This document shows, in pieces, positions 44,934 through 54,130 of a stretch of DNA of 58,093 nucleotides; the first letter of the stretch is position 1; the number at the start of each line of letters is the position of its first letter. The notes under the pieces are model-generated. The model did no database searches. It was not told the DNA's origin and saw only the letters and a list, made by a program, of their open reading frames with translations. The DNA comes from Deltaproteobacteria bacterium (GTDB lineage: Bacteria; Desulfobacterota; Binatia; UTPRO1): positions 1 to 58,093 of the forward strand of contig JACQEO010000051.1 in assembly GCA_016200545.1 (NCBI GenBank). The letters run 5' to 3'. The position numbers were made by a program, and so were the translations under genes.

Positions 44934-45650
44934 ATGCGGAAGGCCCGCCGAGCGCGCCGCCGGACGACCTCGACCTCGCGGCGGATCGCGACGGCGCCGC
45001 GTGGGCGCGCGCGGACACTCGCCGCCAAGGAGGAGCTGCGGAGTCGCATCCTCCGCGAGGCGATGGCGCTCTTCGTCGAGGAGGGCTACGCGGGCTTCTC
45101 GATGCGGAAGCTCGCCCGGCGACTGCGCTACTCCGCGACCACGCTCTACGCCTACTACGAGCACAAGCACGACCTCCTGCTCGCGGTCATCGGCCAGGGA
45201 TACGATCTCGCACGCAGCTATCTGCAAGTCGGCGACGGCGACGCCATGGAACGACTGCACGCGCTTAGCAACGCTTATTTCGACTTCGCGTTCGAAAACC
45301 CGACGCTCTACGAGCTGATGTTCATCCACCGACCGGGTCGCGTCTTCGAGTCGAGCGAGGACTTGGTGCGGACCCGCTTCGGCATCCTCCAGCAGATCAT
45401 CGACGCCGCGCTGGAAACCCCGCCGCTCTCGCACTTCGACGAGACTGCGGTGCGGCACACGATCGAGGTCTTCTGGGGGGCGTTGCACGGCCTGGTGTCG
45501 CTCGCGCTCACCGTGCCGTTCTTCGACGAGAAATGGGCGCGACGCAATCTCGCTTTCCTGCTGCGCACGCTGGCGCCGCTGGTGGAGCGCTATTCCGCGG
45601 AGCTCTCGGCTGCGGGTTCGGCCGCGGCGGCCGTCGACCGGACCCGCTAG
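44934..45650 (+). CDS. TetR-family transcriptional regulator (WHG domain)
   Basis: Protein of 238 residues. After an Arg-rich N-terminus of about 30 residues comes the TetR helix-turn-helix: RILREAMALFVEEGYAGFSM, then RKLARRLRYSATTLYAYYEHKHDLL. The C-terminal ligand domain contains VFWGALHGLVSLAL, the WHG signature. It probably controls the convergent SDR-VOC-thioesterase-SDR run next to it. No operator was identified. Confidence 0.88.
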   Translation: MRKARRARRRTTSTSRRIATAPRGRARTLAAKEELRSRILREAMALFVEEGYAGFSMRKLARRLRYSATTLYAYYEHKHDLLLAVIGQGYDLARSYLQVGDGDAMERLHALSNAYFDFAFENPTLYELMFIHRPGRVFESSEDLVRTRFGILQQIIDAALETPPLSHFDETAVRHTIEVFWGALHGLVSLALTVPFFDEKWARRNLAFLLRTLAPLVERYSAELSAAGSAAAAVDRTR

Positions 45651-45660
45651 TGACGGGACA

Positions 45661-46629
45661 CTAGGCGGCGAGCGGCGACTCGTCGCGCGTGAGCCCCGTC
45701 ATCCGCAGGCTCGCCTCCCAGAGGTCGCGGGCACGCGCGACGTCGTACGACGCCTCCGAGGACGGCGCCTCGCGCCAGCGCGTGGTGGAGGAGAAGTACT
45801 TGCCGGTGACGCCCGCGAGCGCGGGGTCGACGACGAGACGCGCCAGCGCGCCGCCGGACTTGTCGGCGGGGTTGATGCCCGCGAGGACGGGCGAGAGGAC
45901 GCGCGCCAGGCCGGGCAGGACGCGGTTCCACAACCATCGCAACGCCGCGGGATAGTCGCGCGCGAGGCCGGACCCCGGCACCAGGCCCGGATCGAAGGCG
46001 TTTACGGTGACCGAGAGATGCGCCGCGGCGAGTCGGCGGACGAGCTCGTAGGTGAACCACACGTTGCAGAGCTTGCTGTTCACGTACGCGAGGCGACCGT
46101 CGTAGTCGCCCCGGCGCGCGCCGCCGGTAGCGGCGAGCGTGCCCATGTCGGCGATCGTCGGCTTCGGCATGCCGGTCGTGTTCTTCGGGTCGTGGACGCC
46201 CGAGGCGACCATCACGATACGCGCCGGCGCGTGCGTCAGGAGTCGCGTCAGCAGCAGGTTGGTGAGGAGGAAGTGACCGAGGTGATTCACGGCGAAGGTG
46301 AGCTCGAAGCCTTCGGCCGAGCTCTGCCGCCCCTGGGTCACTTGTAGGCCGGCGTTGCAAACGAGGGCGCGCAGCGGCAGGGCGTCGCTCTCGAGCTCGC
46401 GCACGAAGGCGCGCACGCCGGTCAGGGAGCCGAGGTCGAGCCCGCGCTCGGAGACGGCGCCGTTGCCGCTGTCGCGGCGGATGCGCTCGACTGCCGCCGC
46501 CGACGCGGCGCGGTCGCGGCTCGCGATCACGACGTGCCATCCGCGGCGCGCGAGCGCGCGCGCGCATTCGAAGCCGATGCCCGAGTTGCCGCCGGTCACC
46601 AGAACGGCGCCGTCTTCCATGGTGCTCAT
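45661..46629 (-). CDS. Short-chain dehydrogenase (retinol/WW-domain oxidoreductase-like)
   Basis: SDR of 322 residues. TGGNSGIGFECARALARRG is the nucleotide loop, LVCNAGL replaces NNAG, and VNHLGHFLLTNLLL is typical of the retinol-dehydrogenase-like group. The catalytic Tyr and Lys lie in LAYVNSKLCN. ATG 46629 overlaps the VOC gene stop by four bases. The substrate is unknown. Confidence 0.88.
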   Translation of the reverse strand: MSTMEDGAVLVTGGNSGIGFECARALARRGWHVVIASRDRAASAAAVERIRRDSGNGAVSERGLDLGSLTGVRAFVRELESDALPLRALVCNAGLQVTQGRQSSAEGFELTFAVNHLGHFLLTNLLLTRLLTHAPARIVMVASGVHDPKNTTGMPKPTIADMGTLAATGGARRGDYDGRLAYVNSKLCNVWFTYELVRRLAAAHLSVTVNAFDPGLVPGSGLARDYPAALRWLWNRVLPGLARVLSPVLAGINPADKSGGALARLVVDPALAGVTGKYFSSTTRWREAPSSEASYDVARARDLWEASLRMTGLTRDESPLAA

Positions 46630-47063
46630 TCCCGCATCGCCGCCCGGGCGCGGCGCGCGATTTCGTCGGCGGGCACGTCCTCCTTGTGCGTGCCGATGTA
46701 CCACTGATTGCCGCACGCGTCCTGCACGCCGCCGGTGCGGTCGCCGTAGAACTGGTCCGCCGGCTCGGCAAGCGACGTGCCGCCGGCGCGCAGCGCGCGC
46801 GCGTACGTCGCGTCGACGTCGGGGACGTACACGTAGAGCATTGCGGGAATCGGTCGTTGGTCACCCCGCGCCTCACCCATCATCACCCGCGAGTCGCCGA
46901 TCTGCACCTCCGCGTGCCGTATCGTACCGTCCGGCATCGCGGTGCGGTGAATCTCCGTCGCGTCGAACACCCGGGCGAGAAACTCGAGCAGTTTCGGGAC
47001 ACCGGCGACGACGAGGTACGGGGTCACGGTGTGGTAGCCTGCGGGAATCGCTTTCACGGTCAT
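46626..47063 (-). CDS. VOC-family protein, PhnB-like
   Basis: Protein of 145 residues with two beta-alpha-beta-beta-beta modules: HTVTPYLVVAGVPKLLEFL and YVYVPDVDATYARALRAG, followed by FYGDRTGGVQDACGNQWYIG. The divergent metal ligands include Glu and His positions typical of glyoxalase/PhnB proteins. It overlaps its neighbours on both sides by four bases (start with thioesterase stop, stop with SDR start). Confidence 0.9.
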   Translation of the reverse strand: MTVKAIPAGYHTVTPYLVVAGVPKLLEFLARVFDATEIHRTAMPDGTIRHAEVQIGDSRVMMGEARGDQRPIPAMLYVYVPDVDATYARALRAGGTSLAEPADQFYGDRTGGVQDACGNQWYIGTHKEDVPADEIARRARAAMRE

Positions 47064-47494
47064 GGTCGCTCCTCCTCGAGCGCAGCGTCCTGCGCTGTCA
47101 TCAGCGCCGCCTTGAACTCCGCGGTGATGCGCTGCGGCCGTCCGTCGTCATCGACGACCGCATGCGTCGTCGTCGCCTCGACGACGAGCGCGCCGCCGGT
47201 GTCGACGACCTCGTACGCGATCTCAACGCGTGCGCGCCCGAAGTGTGTGATCGCCGAGCGGATCACGAGCTCGTCGTCGTAGCGCGCCGGTCGTCGGTAG
47301 CGGCAGGTGGTTTCGATCACCCCGAGATAGCGCCCGCGCGCGACGTAGTCACGGAACGGATGGCCGAGGCGGCGGAAGAGCTCGGCCCGCCCGATCTCGA
47401 GGAGCCGGAAGTACGATCCATAGTACATGATCCGCATCGGGTCACAGTCGGCGAAGAGGACGCGGTAGCGCGCCACGTCGAGGAGCGCCGGCAT
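47060..47494 (-). CDS. Acyl-CoA thioesterase, hot-dog fold (YbgC/FadM-like)
   Basis: Protein of 144 residues. RVLFADCDPMRIMYYGSYFR is the 4HBT signature with the catalytic Asp, followed by FRRLGHPFRDYVARGRYLGVIET and VIRSAITHFGRARVEIAYEV. It cleaves acyl-CoA thioesters. The gene follows the SDR stop after one base and overlaps the VOC start. Confidence 0.92.
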   Translation of the reverse strand: MPALLDVARYRVLFADCDPMRIMYYGSYFRLLEIGRAELFRRLGHPFRDYVARGRYLGVIETTCRYRRPARYDDELVIRSAITHFGRARVEIAYEVVDTGGALVVEATTTHAVVDDDGRPQRITAEFKAALMTAQDAALEEERP

Positions 47495-47495
47495 C

Positions 47496-48323
47496 TCAAT
47501 GCAGCTCGATGCCGCCGTCGACGTTGAGCGCCTGGCCGGTCACGTTCGCTGCCGTCGCCAGATAGACGGCGGCCTGGCCGATGTCCGCGGGTGTTTGCGG
47601 ACGGCCGAGCGGGATGAGCTGCTGCACGTAGCGCTGCCACGACTGGTCGCGCGTCTCGCCCGGTGCCCGCAGCGTCTCGGCGAGATACTCCCACATTTGC
47701 GTGCGGAGAATGCCGGGGCAGATGGCGTTCACACGCACGTTGGCGGCGGCGAGCTCCTTGGCAAAGGAGCTCGTGAAACCGACGACCGCGAACTTCGACG
47801 CGCAGTAGTGCGCGAGACCCGGGGCGCCGTTCTTCCCCGCGACCGAAGCGATGTTGATGATGCAGCCGCCGCGCGCGACGAGCGTCGGGATCGCAGCCTG
47901 GCACGAGAGGAAGACGCCTTTCACGTTGACGGCGAAGGTGAGACCCCAGGTCGCCTCGTCCATCGCCGCGACGGGCGCGAGGCTGACGACGCCGGCGTTG
48001 CAGACGAGGACGTCGAGGCCGCCGAGCTCGCGCACGGTCGCCGCGACCATCGACTCGCAGTCGGCCTTCGAGGTGACGTCGGCCCCGATCGCGAGCGCGC
48101 GCCGGCCGCGCGCGCCGATCTCGGCGGCGGTGCGCTGCGCGGACTCGAAGCCGCTGACGCGCGCGTCGCCGTAGTGCTGCGCGCCGGCGGCGAGCGTGTC
48201 GACGTCGGCGACCGCGACGTCGGCGCCGGCGTCGGCGTCGGCGAGCGCGAGCGCAATGCCGCGACCGATGCCGCGCGCGCCGCCGGTCACGAGGGCGATC
48301 TTGTTTGCGAGGGTCGTCGTCAT
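47496..48323 (-). CDS. 3-oxoacyl-ACP reductase-like SDR
   Basis: SDR of 275 residues. VTGGARGIGRGIALALADA binds NAD(P), LVCNAGVV follows, and the catalytic Ser/Tyr/Lys lie in INIASVAGKNGAPGLAHYCASK. The C-terminal NVTGQALNVDGGIELH is typical of FabG-like enzymes. There is an unusual insertion of about 20 residues after VADVDTLAAGAQHYG. It is the first gene of the four-gene minus run. Confidence 0.9.
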   Translation of the reverse strand: MTTTLANKIALVTGGARGIGRGIALALADADAGADVAVADVDTLAAGAQHYGDARVSGFESAQRTAAEIGARGRRALAIGADVTSKADCESMVAATVRELGGLDVLVCNAGVVSLAPVAAMDEATWGLTFAVNVKGVFLSCQAAIPTLVARGGCIINIASVAGKNGAPGLAHYCASKFAVVGFTSSFAKELAAANVRVNAICPGILRTQMWEYLAETLRAPGETRDQSWQRYVQQLIPLGRPQTPADIGQAAVYLATAANVTGQALNVDGGIELH

Positions 48324-48425
48324 ATCGTTCCTGTCGCGCACGTGGCGGCGGAGGTCAACCGCTCCCTTCGCGACGGCTGCTCGTATGGGTCGCCGTGTAG
48401 ACGAGGGGCGTGGTAGCGTGTCGAC

Positions 48426-48992
48426 ATGAGTCCCGCGCGCAAGGCGACGTACGCCGACCTCGTGAAGGTCCCCGACACGCTGGTCGCGGAAATCGTCGAC
48501 GGCGAGCTCGTCGCCACGCCGCGCCCAGCGACGCCGCACGCGCGCACCGGGATCGCCATGGCAGCCGCGCTGTTCGACCGCTTCGACGGGCCACCGGGCT
48601 CGCCAACCGCTCCGGGCGGGTGGTGGATCCTCTACGAACCGGAGCTGCATTTTGGCGATGATGTACTCGTGCCCGACCTCGCGGGTTGGCGACGCGCGCG
48701 AATGCCGGCGCTCGGAAACGTCACGGCGTTCCGTCAGGCACCGGATTGGGCGTGCGAGATCATCTCGCGCCGTACGGCGCGTATCGACCGCGGGCACAAG
48801 ATGCGTATCTACGCACGCGAGGGTGTCGCGCACCTCTGGATCGTCGATCCGCTGGCACGCACGATCGAGGTCTACCGCGTCGAGGACGGACATTGGATCG
48901 TCGCCGCGACGCACGCCGGCGACGGTCCGATCCGCGCGGAACCGTTCGATGCTGTCGAACTCGACACCGCCCGCTGGTGGCAGCTCGACTAG
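48426..48992 (+). CDS. Uma2-family (DUF820) putative endonuclease
   Basis: Protein of 188 residues of the PD-(D/E)XK-like Uma2 family: AEIVDGELVATPRP, ILYEPELHFGDDVLVPDLAGW (Glu and Asp), CEIISRRTARIDRGHKMRIYA (E..K-like), and GVAHLWIVDPLARTIEVY. These genes are common in cyanobacteria and myxobacteria; function is unclear. It overlaps the convergent DUF4337 gene by four bases. Confidence 0.9.
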   Translation: MSPARKATYADLVKVPDTLVAEIVDGELVATPRPATPHARTGIAMAAALFDRFDGPPGSPTAPGGWWILYEPELHFGDDVLVPDLAGWRRARMPALGNVTAFRQAPDWACEIISRRTARIDRGHKMRIYAREGVAHLWIVDPLARTIEVYRVEDGHWIVAATHAGDGPIRAEPFDAVELDTARWWQLD

Positions 48993-49573
48993 GGACGCAG
49001 AAACGGCAGCGCGAAGAGCGCGAGCCCCACCCCACCGAGCAAAATCGAGCCGATCCACACGACACGAACGCGCGTCAAGGCAGCGACCGCACCGAGCGCG
49101 ATCGCAACCTGGAAGAGTGCGACCGCCTGCGCGAATCGCTGATGGCGCGCGAGCAGCGCGTCGGCCTCGTGGGCGTGCTCGTCGCGCTCGTGCTCGCGCG
49201 CGCGGGCCTCGCGCTCGAGGTCGGCCTCGCCCTCGGCGTGCTGGCGCACCTCGTCCGCGACCGCGCTCGGCACCTCGTGACCCGCCGCCTCCCACGACGA
49301 TGCCGCCGCGCGCGCGACGGCGCCCTTGATCGATTTCGCTTGGTAGTGCGCCCAGACGTCCGACGCCTCCGCCTGTAACCGCGTCGCCTCGCCCTTCAAC
49401 ACCAGCGCCTCGTTCACGGTGTCGCCCGCCTCGAGGGAGGCAAGCGCCGCCAGCGCGGCGAGGAACGCCGTCGTGAGCGCGATCCGTCGCAAGAACGCGC
49501 CGCCCTCGCGCTCCACCTCTTCGTGGATGCGCTCACGCAGCTCCGTGGTCTCGATCTCCGACTCTTCCGGCAT
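48989..49573 (-). CDS. DUF4337 membrane protein
   Basis: Protein of 194 residues. Acidic N-terminus, one membrane segment (IALTTAFLAALAALASLEAG), a central charged helical region rich in Glu/Arg (HAEGEADLEREARAREHERD), and two C-terminal membrane segments. The AGDTVNEALVLKGEAT and DVWAHYQAKSIK text matches DUF4337. ATG 49573 has GGAGG nearby upstream. The role is unknown. Confidence 0.85.
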   Translation of the reverse strand: MPEESEIETTELRERIHEEVEREGGAFLRRIALTTAFLAALAALASLEAGDTVNEALVLKGEATRLQAEASDVWAHYQAKSIKGAVARAAASSWEAAGHEVPSAVADEVRQHAEGEADLEREARAREHERDEHAHEADALLARHQRFAQAVALFQVAIALGAVAALTRVRVVWIGSILLGGVGLALFALPFLRP

Positions 49574-49696
49574 CACGCCTCCTTGCGAATGGCATCCCAG
49601 TCCACGCGCCGCACATTTGCATACGCGATCTGCATTTTCACGCGTGGTAGCAGCGGCGCGCGTCGGCTAAGGTTCCGCGCCAGGAGGACATGCGCG

Positions 49697-50473
49697 ATGG
49701 CGATGCCGTGGGTCGAGGTGAACGAGGCACGAACGCTCCCCGGACTCCGACTGATCGTGACCAAGGGAATCCCCAATCCCTGGTCGGAAGGCGCGAAAGC
49801 GGTCTTCGACGTCAAGAAGATCCCCTGGACTCCCGTACCGCAACGGGTGATGGCGCCGAACACCGAGATCCAGGAATGGACCGGTCAGACGAGCGCGCCG
49901 GCCGCGATCTACAATGACGAGCCGCCGCGGACGACCTGGAGCGCCATCCTGCAGCTCGCCGAGCGCCTCGTCCCCGAGCCCGCGCTCATCCCGCGCGACC
50001 CCGACGAGCGCGCCCGCATGTTCGGCTACCTCCACGAGCTCTGCGGCGAGCTCGGTTTCGGTTGGTGCCGCCGCCTGCAATTCGCCCATGCCGTGATCAG
50101 CAACGGCTCGTCGTTGCGCCCGATCGGCGAGTACATCGCCGGCCGCTACGGCTACGGCCTCCAGTCGCCCGTCGAGATCGAGGCGCGCGTGCGCGAGCTG
50201 CTGCGGCTCTTCGCCACGCAGCTTCGCCGCCAATACGACGCCGGGCGTTCATTCTTCCTCGGCGACCGGCTGAGCGCGCTCGACCTCTACTGGGCGACCT
50301 TCGCGACGCTGATCCAACCGCTGCCGCCGGAGGTGTGCCCGATGTACGACGAGAGCCGGCAGCTCTACACGCTCACCGATCCGACCCTGCTCGCGCTCGT
50401 CGACCCGCTGCTCCTCGAGCACCGCGACCGGATCTACCGCGAGTATCTCACTCTGCCGCTCCGCCTGCGATGA
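49697..50473 (+). CDS. Glutathione S-transferase-fold protein
   Basis: Protein of 258 residues. The N-terminal domain has the GST-like order LRLIVTKGIPNPWSEGAKAV, then QTSAPAAIYNDEPPRTTWSA. The C-terminal helical part includes FFLGDRLSALDLYWATFATL, a common GST helix-6 motif. AGGAGG at 49682-49687 supports ATG 49697. A GST-like role with an unusual substrate is inferred. It converges with the CoA transferase gene. Confidence 0.8.
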   Translation: MAMPWVEVNEARTLPGLRLIVTKGIPNPWSEGAKAVFDVKKIPWTPVPQRVMAPNTEIQEWTGQTSAPAAIYNDEPPRTTWSAILQLAERLVPEPALIPRDPDERARMFGYLHELCGELGFGWCRRLQFAHAVISNGSSLRPIGEYIAGRYGYGLQSPVEIEARVRELLRLFATQLRRQYDAGRSFFLGDRLSALDLYWATFATLIQPLPPEVCPMYDESRQLYTLTDPTLLALVDPLLLEHRDRIYREYLTLPLRLR

Positions 50474-50495
50474 CCGTCGTACGCCGCTCAAGCCC

Positions 50496-51656
50496 TCATC
50501 GCTGGTCGTCGTCGGCGATCTCTTTCAGGATTCGCTCCCGATCGCCGTCGAGCTCGGGCGCGGTCGCGCGTCGGTGAGGATCGTCGAAGGCGGACATCTT
50601 GATCGGGCATCCGAAGAGTTTGACCGTGCCGGCCTTCGGATCCTCGACCTCGACGATCATATTGCGGGCGGCTACTTGCGGATCGTTCACGACGTCTTCG
50701 ATGGTGTTGATCGGGCCACAGGGGAAACCCGCCGCACGAAGGATCGTGAGCCATTCCGCGCCGCTTCGCTCCGCGAGCACGGCACTGAGCTCATCCTTCA
50801 ACAGTTGCTGGTGCTCGAGGCGAAGCGTGTTGGTCAGGAACAGGGGGGTGGTCGCGAGATCTTCGCGCCCGATCGTCGCGCAGAACTTCCGGTAGGCCGC
50901 ATCGTCACCGATGGCGATGATGATGTACCGATCCTGCGTCGGGAACGCGTCGAACGGCGCCACCACTGGATGCCGTGCCCCGATCGGCCCCGGCGCGTCG
51001 CCTGCAAAGTGCCGCGCGATCGCGTTCTCCGTGATCGCCACCTGACAATCGAGCATGGCGACGTCGATCTTCATGCCTTCGCCGGTCTTCGCGCGGTGGA
51101 CCAACGCCGCGTTGATGCCGACCGCCGTGAATAGGCCGGCGGCGATGTCGCCGATCGAGGTGCCCACGCGGGTCGGGGGGCTTCCCGGATGACCCGTGAT
51201 GCTCATGACGCCACCCATCGCCTGGGCGACCAAATCGTAGGCGGCATAGCTCGAGTAGGGCCCGGAGTGGCCGAAGCCCGAGGTCGCAGCGTAGATCAGC
51301 GTCGGGTAGCGCGCGTGCAGACTCTCCCAGCCGAGACCGATCCTCTCCATCACTCCCGGACGGTAGTTCTCGACGAGAACGTCCGCACCGGCGAGCAACC
51401 GGTGGAAGATGGCGAGGTCGTTCTCGCTCTTCAAGTCGAGCGCGATGCTTTCCTTGCCGCGATTGACGGACAGCAGATACCCGGACTTGCCGTTGAACCA
51501 GGGGCCGAGCGTGCGGGCGAGATCACCCCCGTCCGGATGCTCGACCTTGATCACCCGAGCGCCGAGATCGCTCAGAATCAGCGTGCAGAACGGCCCCGCG
51601 AGTACGCGGGTGAGATCGACGATCGTGATGCCGGACAGCGGGCCCGTAACCGTCAT
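50496..51656 (-). CDS. CaiB/BaiF-type CoA transferase (class III)
   Basis: Protein of 386 residues. Family marks: LSGITIVDLTRVLAGPFCT, KVEHPDGGDLAR, YRPGVMERIGLGWESL, YDLVAQAMGGVMSITG, and IDVAMLDCQ with the catalytic Asp. It moves CoA between carboxylic acids by a covalent Asp-CoA anhydride. It is the last gene of the nitrile hydratase operon, overlapping its upstream neighbour by four bases. A link to acid products of nitrile or amide breakdown is inference. Confidence 0.92.
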   Translation of the reverse strand: MTVTGPLSGITIVDLTRVLAGPFCTLILSDLGARVIKVEHPDGGDLARTLGPWFNGKSGYLLSVNRGKESIALDLKSENDLAIFHRLLAGADVLVENYRPGVMERIGLGWESLHARYPTLIYAATSGFGHSGPYSSYAAYDLVAQAMGGVMSITGHPGSPPTRVGTSIGDIAAGLFTAVGINAALVHRAKTGEGMKIDVAMLDCQVAITENAIARHFAGDAPGPIGARHPVVAPFDAFPTQDRYIIIAIGDDAAYRKFCATIGREDLATTPLFLTNTLRLEHQQLLKDELSAVLAERSGAEWLTILRAAGFPCGPINTIEDVVNDPQVAARNMIVEVEDPKAGTVKLFGCPIKMSAFDDPHRRATAPELDGDRERILKEIADDDQR

Positions 51657-52129
51657 CGTAGCTCCCCCCTGAAGCCCCTGTAGACACCCCAGATCAGCAG
51701 CGTCCAAGCGGCGATCAGCAGGAGCGCTGGGACCATATGACACGCAACGACGAGGGACTCCTCCCATGGCGCGGCGCCGGATGCTCCGGCCTGCGCTCCG
51801 GCGATCGGGAGCGCTTTCTTGGCGCCCCAAACGGCCGCCGCGACTTCCGAGAAACATACCGCCCACGCCGAGACGTGTCCCCAGACGATGAGCATCCCGC
51901 CGCGCCTGCCCACACGGGAAAGGGACGTCCTCAATATGAGCCCGGCAAACACCGACATCATACCGTTCACGAGAAACTGGATATGCGCGGTCAGCATCAA
52001 GCGGGGATACGGCGCCGCAGATATAGTGAACCCGCACAGCAGACCAGCGAGGATCATCAGAGAACCGTTTCCAGTGAGGTAGTAGGACTGCTCGGTATTG
52101 TCGGTAGCGGCCGCGGAAACAACGGACAC
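51653..52129 (-). CDS. Hydroxylaminobenzene mutase-like membrane protein
   Basis: Membrane protein of 158 residues with about four helices. PYPRLMLTAHIQFLVNGMM matches the hydroxylaminobenzene mutase (HabA/HabB) pattern NPRxxLSAHLxGVxNG, and AAAVWGAKKALPIAGA plus EESLVVACHMVPALLLI fit the same family. The sequence is diverged, so the activity is unsure. It lies between nthA and the CoA transferase. Confidence 0.7.
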   Translation of the reverse strand: MSVVSAAATDNTEQSYYLTGNGSLMILAGLLCGFTISAAPYPRLMLTAHIQFLVNGMMSVFAGLILRTSLSRVGRRGGMLIVWGHVSAWAVCFSEVAAAVWGAKKALPIAGAQAGASGAAPWEESLVVACHMVPALLLIAAWTLLIWGVYRGFRGELR

Positions 52130-52153
52130 GTCACTGCTCCTTCAGAAGCGAGT

Positions 52154-52753
52154 TCAACTGACGTCGATCTTCGCAACGCCGATCATCGCCTCGCGCGTGA
52201 CGATTCCGGCTAGTTGTTCTTCGCTCCAGCCCTCGGTTCCTGGCGGTCGGAGCGGCAGGACCATGTAGCGTGTCTCTGCAGTCGTGTCCCATACGCGGAT
52301 GGTCACGCCCTCCGGCAGATCGAGACCCATCTCACGCAACAGCGCGCGCGGTTCGCGCACGACCCGGGCGCGGTACTCGGGACTCTTGTACCAATCGGGC
52401 GGCAGACCCAGCACCGGCCACGCGGTGCATGAGCACTGCGTGCAGACGATGACGTTGTGCAGAGTGGGCGTATTCTCCAGGACGACGATGTACTCGCCTT
52501 GTGGTCCATGGAAGCCCAGCTCCGCACAGGCGGCGGTGCCGTCCGCCAGCAGTCGCGCGCGATATCCCACATCCACCCACGCTCGGGCGACCACCCGCGC
52601 GCCGTTCCGCGGACTCAACTCTTGCTCGGCGCGAGCGGTGACCATGTCGATGAAGCCCTCGGGTACGATCTCTTTCGCGACCAAGGCTTCTTCGAGAGCG
52701 CGCGCGCGCTCGGCGACGGGCGCCGGCGAGACGCGCTGCCGCGGATCGCTCAT
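52154..52753 (-). CDS. Nitrile hydratase alpha subunit
   Basis: Protein of 199 residues. The metal site is Cys104-Thr-Gln-Cys107-Ser-Cys109 in [20 protein letters not shown]; Thr at the second position is typical of cobalt enzymes. The Gln replaces the usual Leu. [16 protein letters not shown] follows as in known alpha subunits. Hydration of nitriles to amides is the family role; thiocyanate-hydrolase-like activity is an alternative. It overlaps the beta gene by four bases. Confidence 0.9.
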   Translation of the reverse strand: MSDPRQRVSPAPVAERARALEEALVAKEIVPEGFIDMVTARAEQELSPRNGARVVARAWVDVGYRARLLADGTAACAELGFHGPQGEYIVVLENTPTLHNVIVCTQCSCTAWPVLGLPPDWYKSPEYRARVVREPRALLREMGLDLPEGVTIRVWDTTAETRYMVLPLRPPGTEGWSEEQLAGIVTREAMIGVAKIDVS

Positions 52754-53382
52754 GACCCTACTTCCAAATAGCTGTCCCACAGGTCGACGATCACCACCTC
52801 GTTGCTCGCGGCGGCCTCGGCCCACAGCTCCGCCGCCTGAAACTGCACGTGATACGTATGCTCGAGGCGGAGCGGCGATCCATGCGCGGCGGCATCGGGA
52901 AACGAGAAGCGCGGCGCGACGTGCACGACCACACCACGCTTGCCGCGCACGTAACGGGGGACCCGGGTGTGACCCGCTGGATGGATGTCGCGGACGACTG
53001 CGGTGTCACCGACTGCGAACCGAGCAGACTCGCGCGGTGAGACGTCGATCGACCGCGACGGCGCCACGGGTCGCGAGATCGGAAACCGTCCCCCCGCGCG
53101 GGCCTCGAGCTCTGCATGCGTCACGACCCCTTTCTCGACCAGCAACGTCGCGATGCCGGTGAGCATCCGCTCGTAGTACGATGCCGCGAGATAGTGCACC
53201 GGGTCCATTCGCTCGACGGAATGGCGGTACTCGTCGACGTTGTACGCCGTCAACACCGCGACTCCCAGTGCATTGAGGCCGAACACGCGGCCCTCCCACG
53301 TCTGGTGAAAGACCGGCTCGCCGCGCTCCACGTTCACCGCGCCGAACCCGCTCATCCCGCCGAGATCGTGAATCCCGTCCAT
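52750..53382 (-). CDS. Nitrile hydratase beta subunit
   Basis: Protein of 210 residues starting [16 protein letters not shown], the classic beta-subunit start; the ATG at 53382 was therefore chosen over an upstream ATG. The C-terminal SH3-like domain shows [26 protein letters not shown] and [13 protein letters not shown]. The beta-before-alpha order is typical of cobalt-type operons. It is the first gene of a four-gene minus-strand operon; the usual small activator is not seen next to it. Confidence 0.92.
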   Translation of the reverse strand: MDGIHDLGGMSGFGAVNVERGEPVFHQTWEGRVFGLNALGVAVLTAYNVDEYRHSVERMDPVHYLAASYYERMLTGIATLLVEKGVVTHAELEARAGGRFPISRPVAPSRSIDVSPRESARFAVGDTAVVRDIHPAGHTRVPRYVRGKRGVVVHVAPRFSFPDAAAHGSPLRLEHTYHVQFQAAELWAEAAASNEVVIVDLWDSYLEVGS

Positions 53383-53480
53383 CGGTGCCCGCCGAGAATG
53401 GCACATCGCGACAGGCTTTCACACACGCACGCTCCCCCTTTACCATCGACGTGGCGGCGGCTACCGTTCGCGCACACCGC

Positions 53481-54083
53481 ATGGATCGCGCGCTCGGACG
53501 AGTCACCGTTCTCGGCGGAGAACGCGACGGCAAGTATCCGCACGGCAACTCGCTGCTCGTCGCCGGCAGCGAGGAGACGATCGTCGTCGACCCGTCGCTC
53601 TCTCTCGTCACACGCATCGACCGCCCGCGCGTCGACCGCGTCCTCAACAGCCACTGCCACGAAGATCATCTCGCCGGGAACCACCTCTTTCCCGACGTAC
53701 CGTGGCACCTGCACGAGGCCGACCTTCCGGGTCTCGCCTCCATCGACGCGATGATGGCGATCTACGGCATGTCGCCGGCGATCGAGGCCGCGTTTCGACG
53801 CGTCGTCGTCGAAGAGCTCCATTTTGCGCCGCGCCCCGACGCGACGGCGTTCCGCGACCGCTTCACCGCGGTGATCGCGACGCGCGAGGCGCGCCTACTC
53901 GCGTATCTCGCCGCGCCACGGACGCTCGACGAGATCGTCGCGCACCGTTTCGTCTATCGGCCCGGCGACGCGGTGCCGTTCGCCGACGACGTCGAGCGCC
54001 GCAGCATGCGTCAGCACCTCGAGCGCCTCTGCGCCGCCGGCCGCGTGCGCGAGGTCGAGCCCGGACGCTTTCTCGCCGCCTGA
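53481..54083 (+). CDS. MBL-fold protein lacking its central segment
   Basis: Protein of 200 residues. The N-terminal part is a good MBL domain: HGNSLLVAGSEETIVVDPSLS and LNSHCHEDHLAGN (first metal motif). After LHFAPRPDATAFR it goes straight to FTAVIATREARLLAYLAAPR and a C-terminal helical (winged-helix-like) part. The strands carrying the later metal ligands (second His, Asp, third His) are absent. An in-frame internal deletion of about 100 residues is the simplest reading. It is divergent from the nitrile hydratase operon. Confidence 0.75.
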   Translation: MDRALGRVTVLGGERDGKYPHGNSLLVAGSEETIVVDPSLSLVTRIDRPRVDRVLNSHCHEDHLAGNHLFPDVPWHLHEADLPGLASIDAMMAIYGMSPAIEAAFRRVVVEELHFAPRPDATAFRDRFTAVIATREARLLAYLAAPRTLDEIVAHRFVYRPGDAVPFADDVERRSMRQHLERLCAAGRVREVEPGRFLAA

Positions 54084-54130
54084 CGCGCAGCGGTTCGGCG
54101 CCTGAGGTCAGGCGAGCGCTCGAGACCTGC

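Noticed and set aside
52270..53162. Plus-strand ORFs opposite the nitrile hydratase genes
   Set aside because: They are shadows of nthA/nthB, whose motifs are unambiguous.
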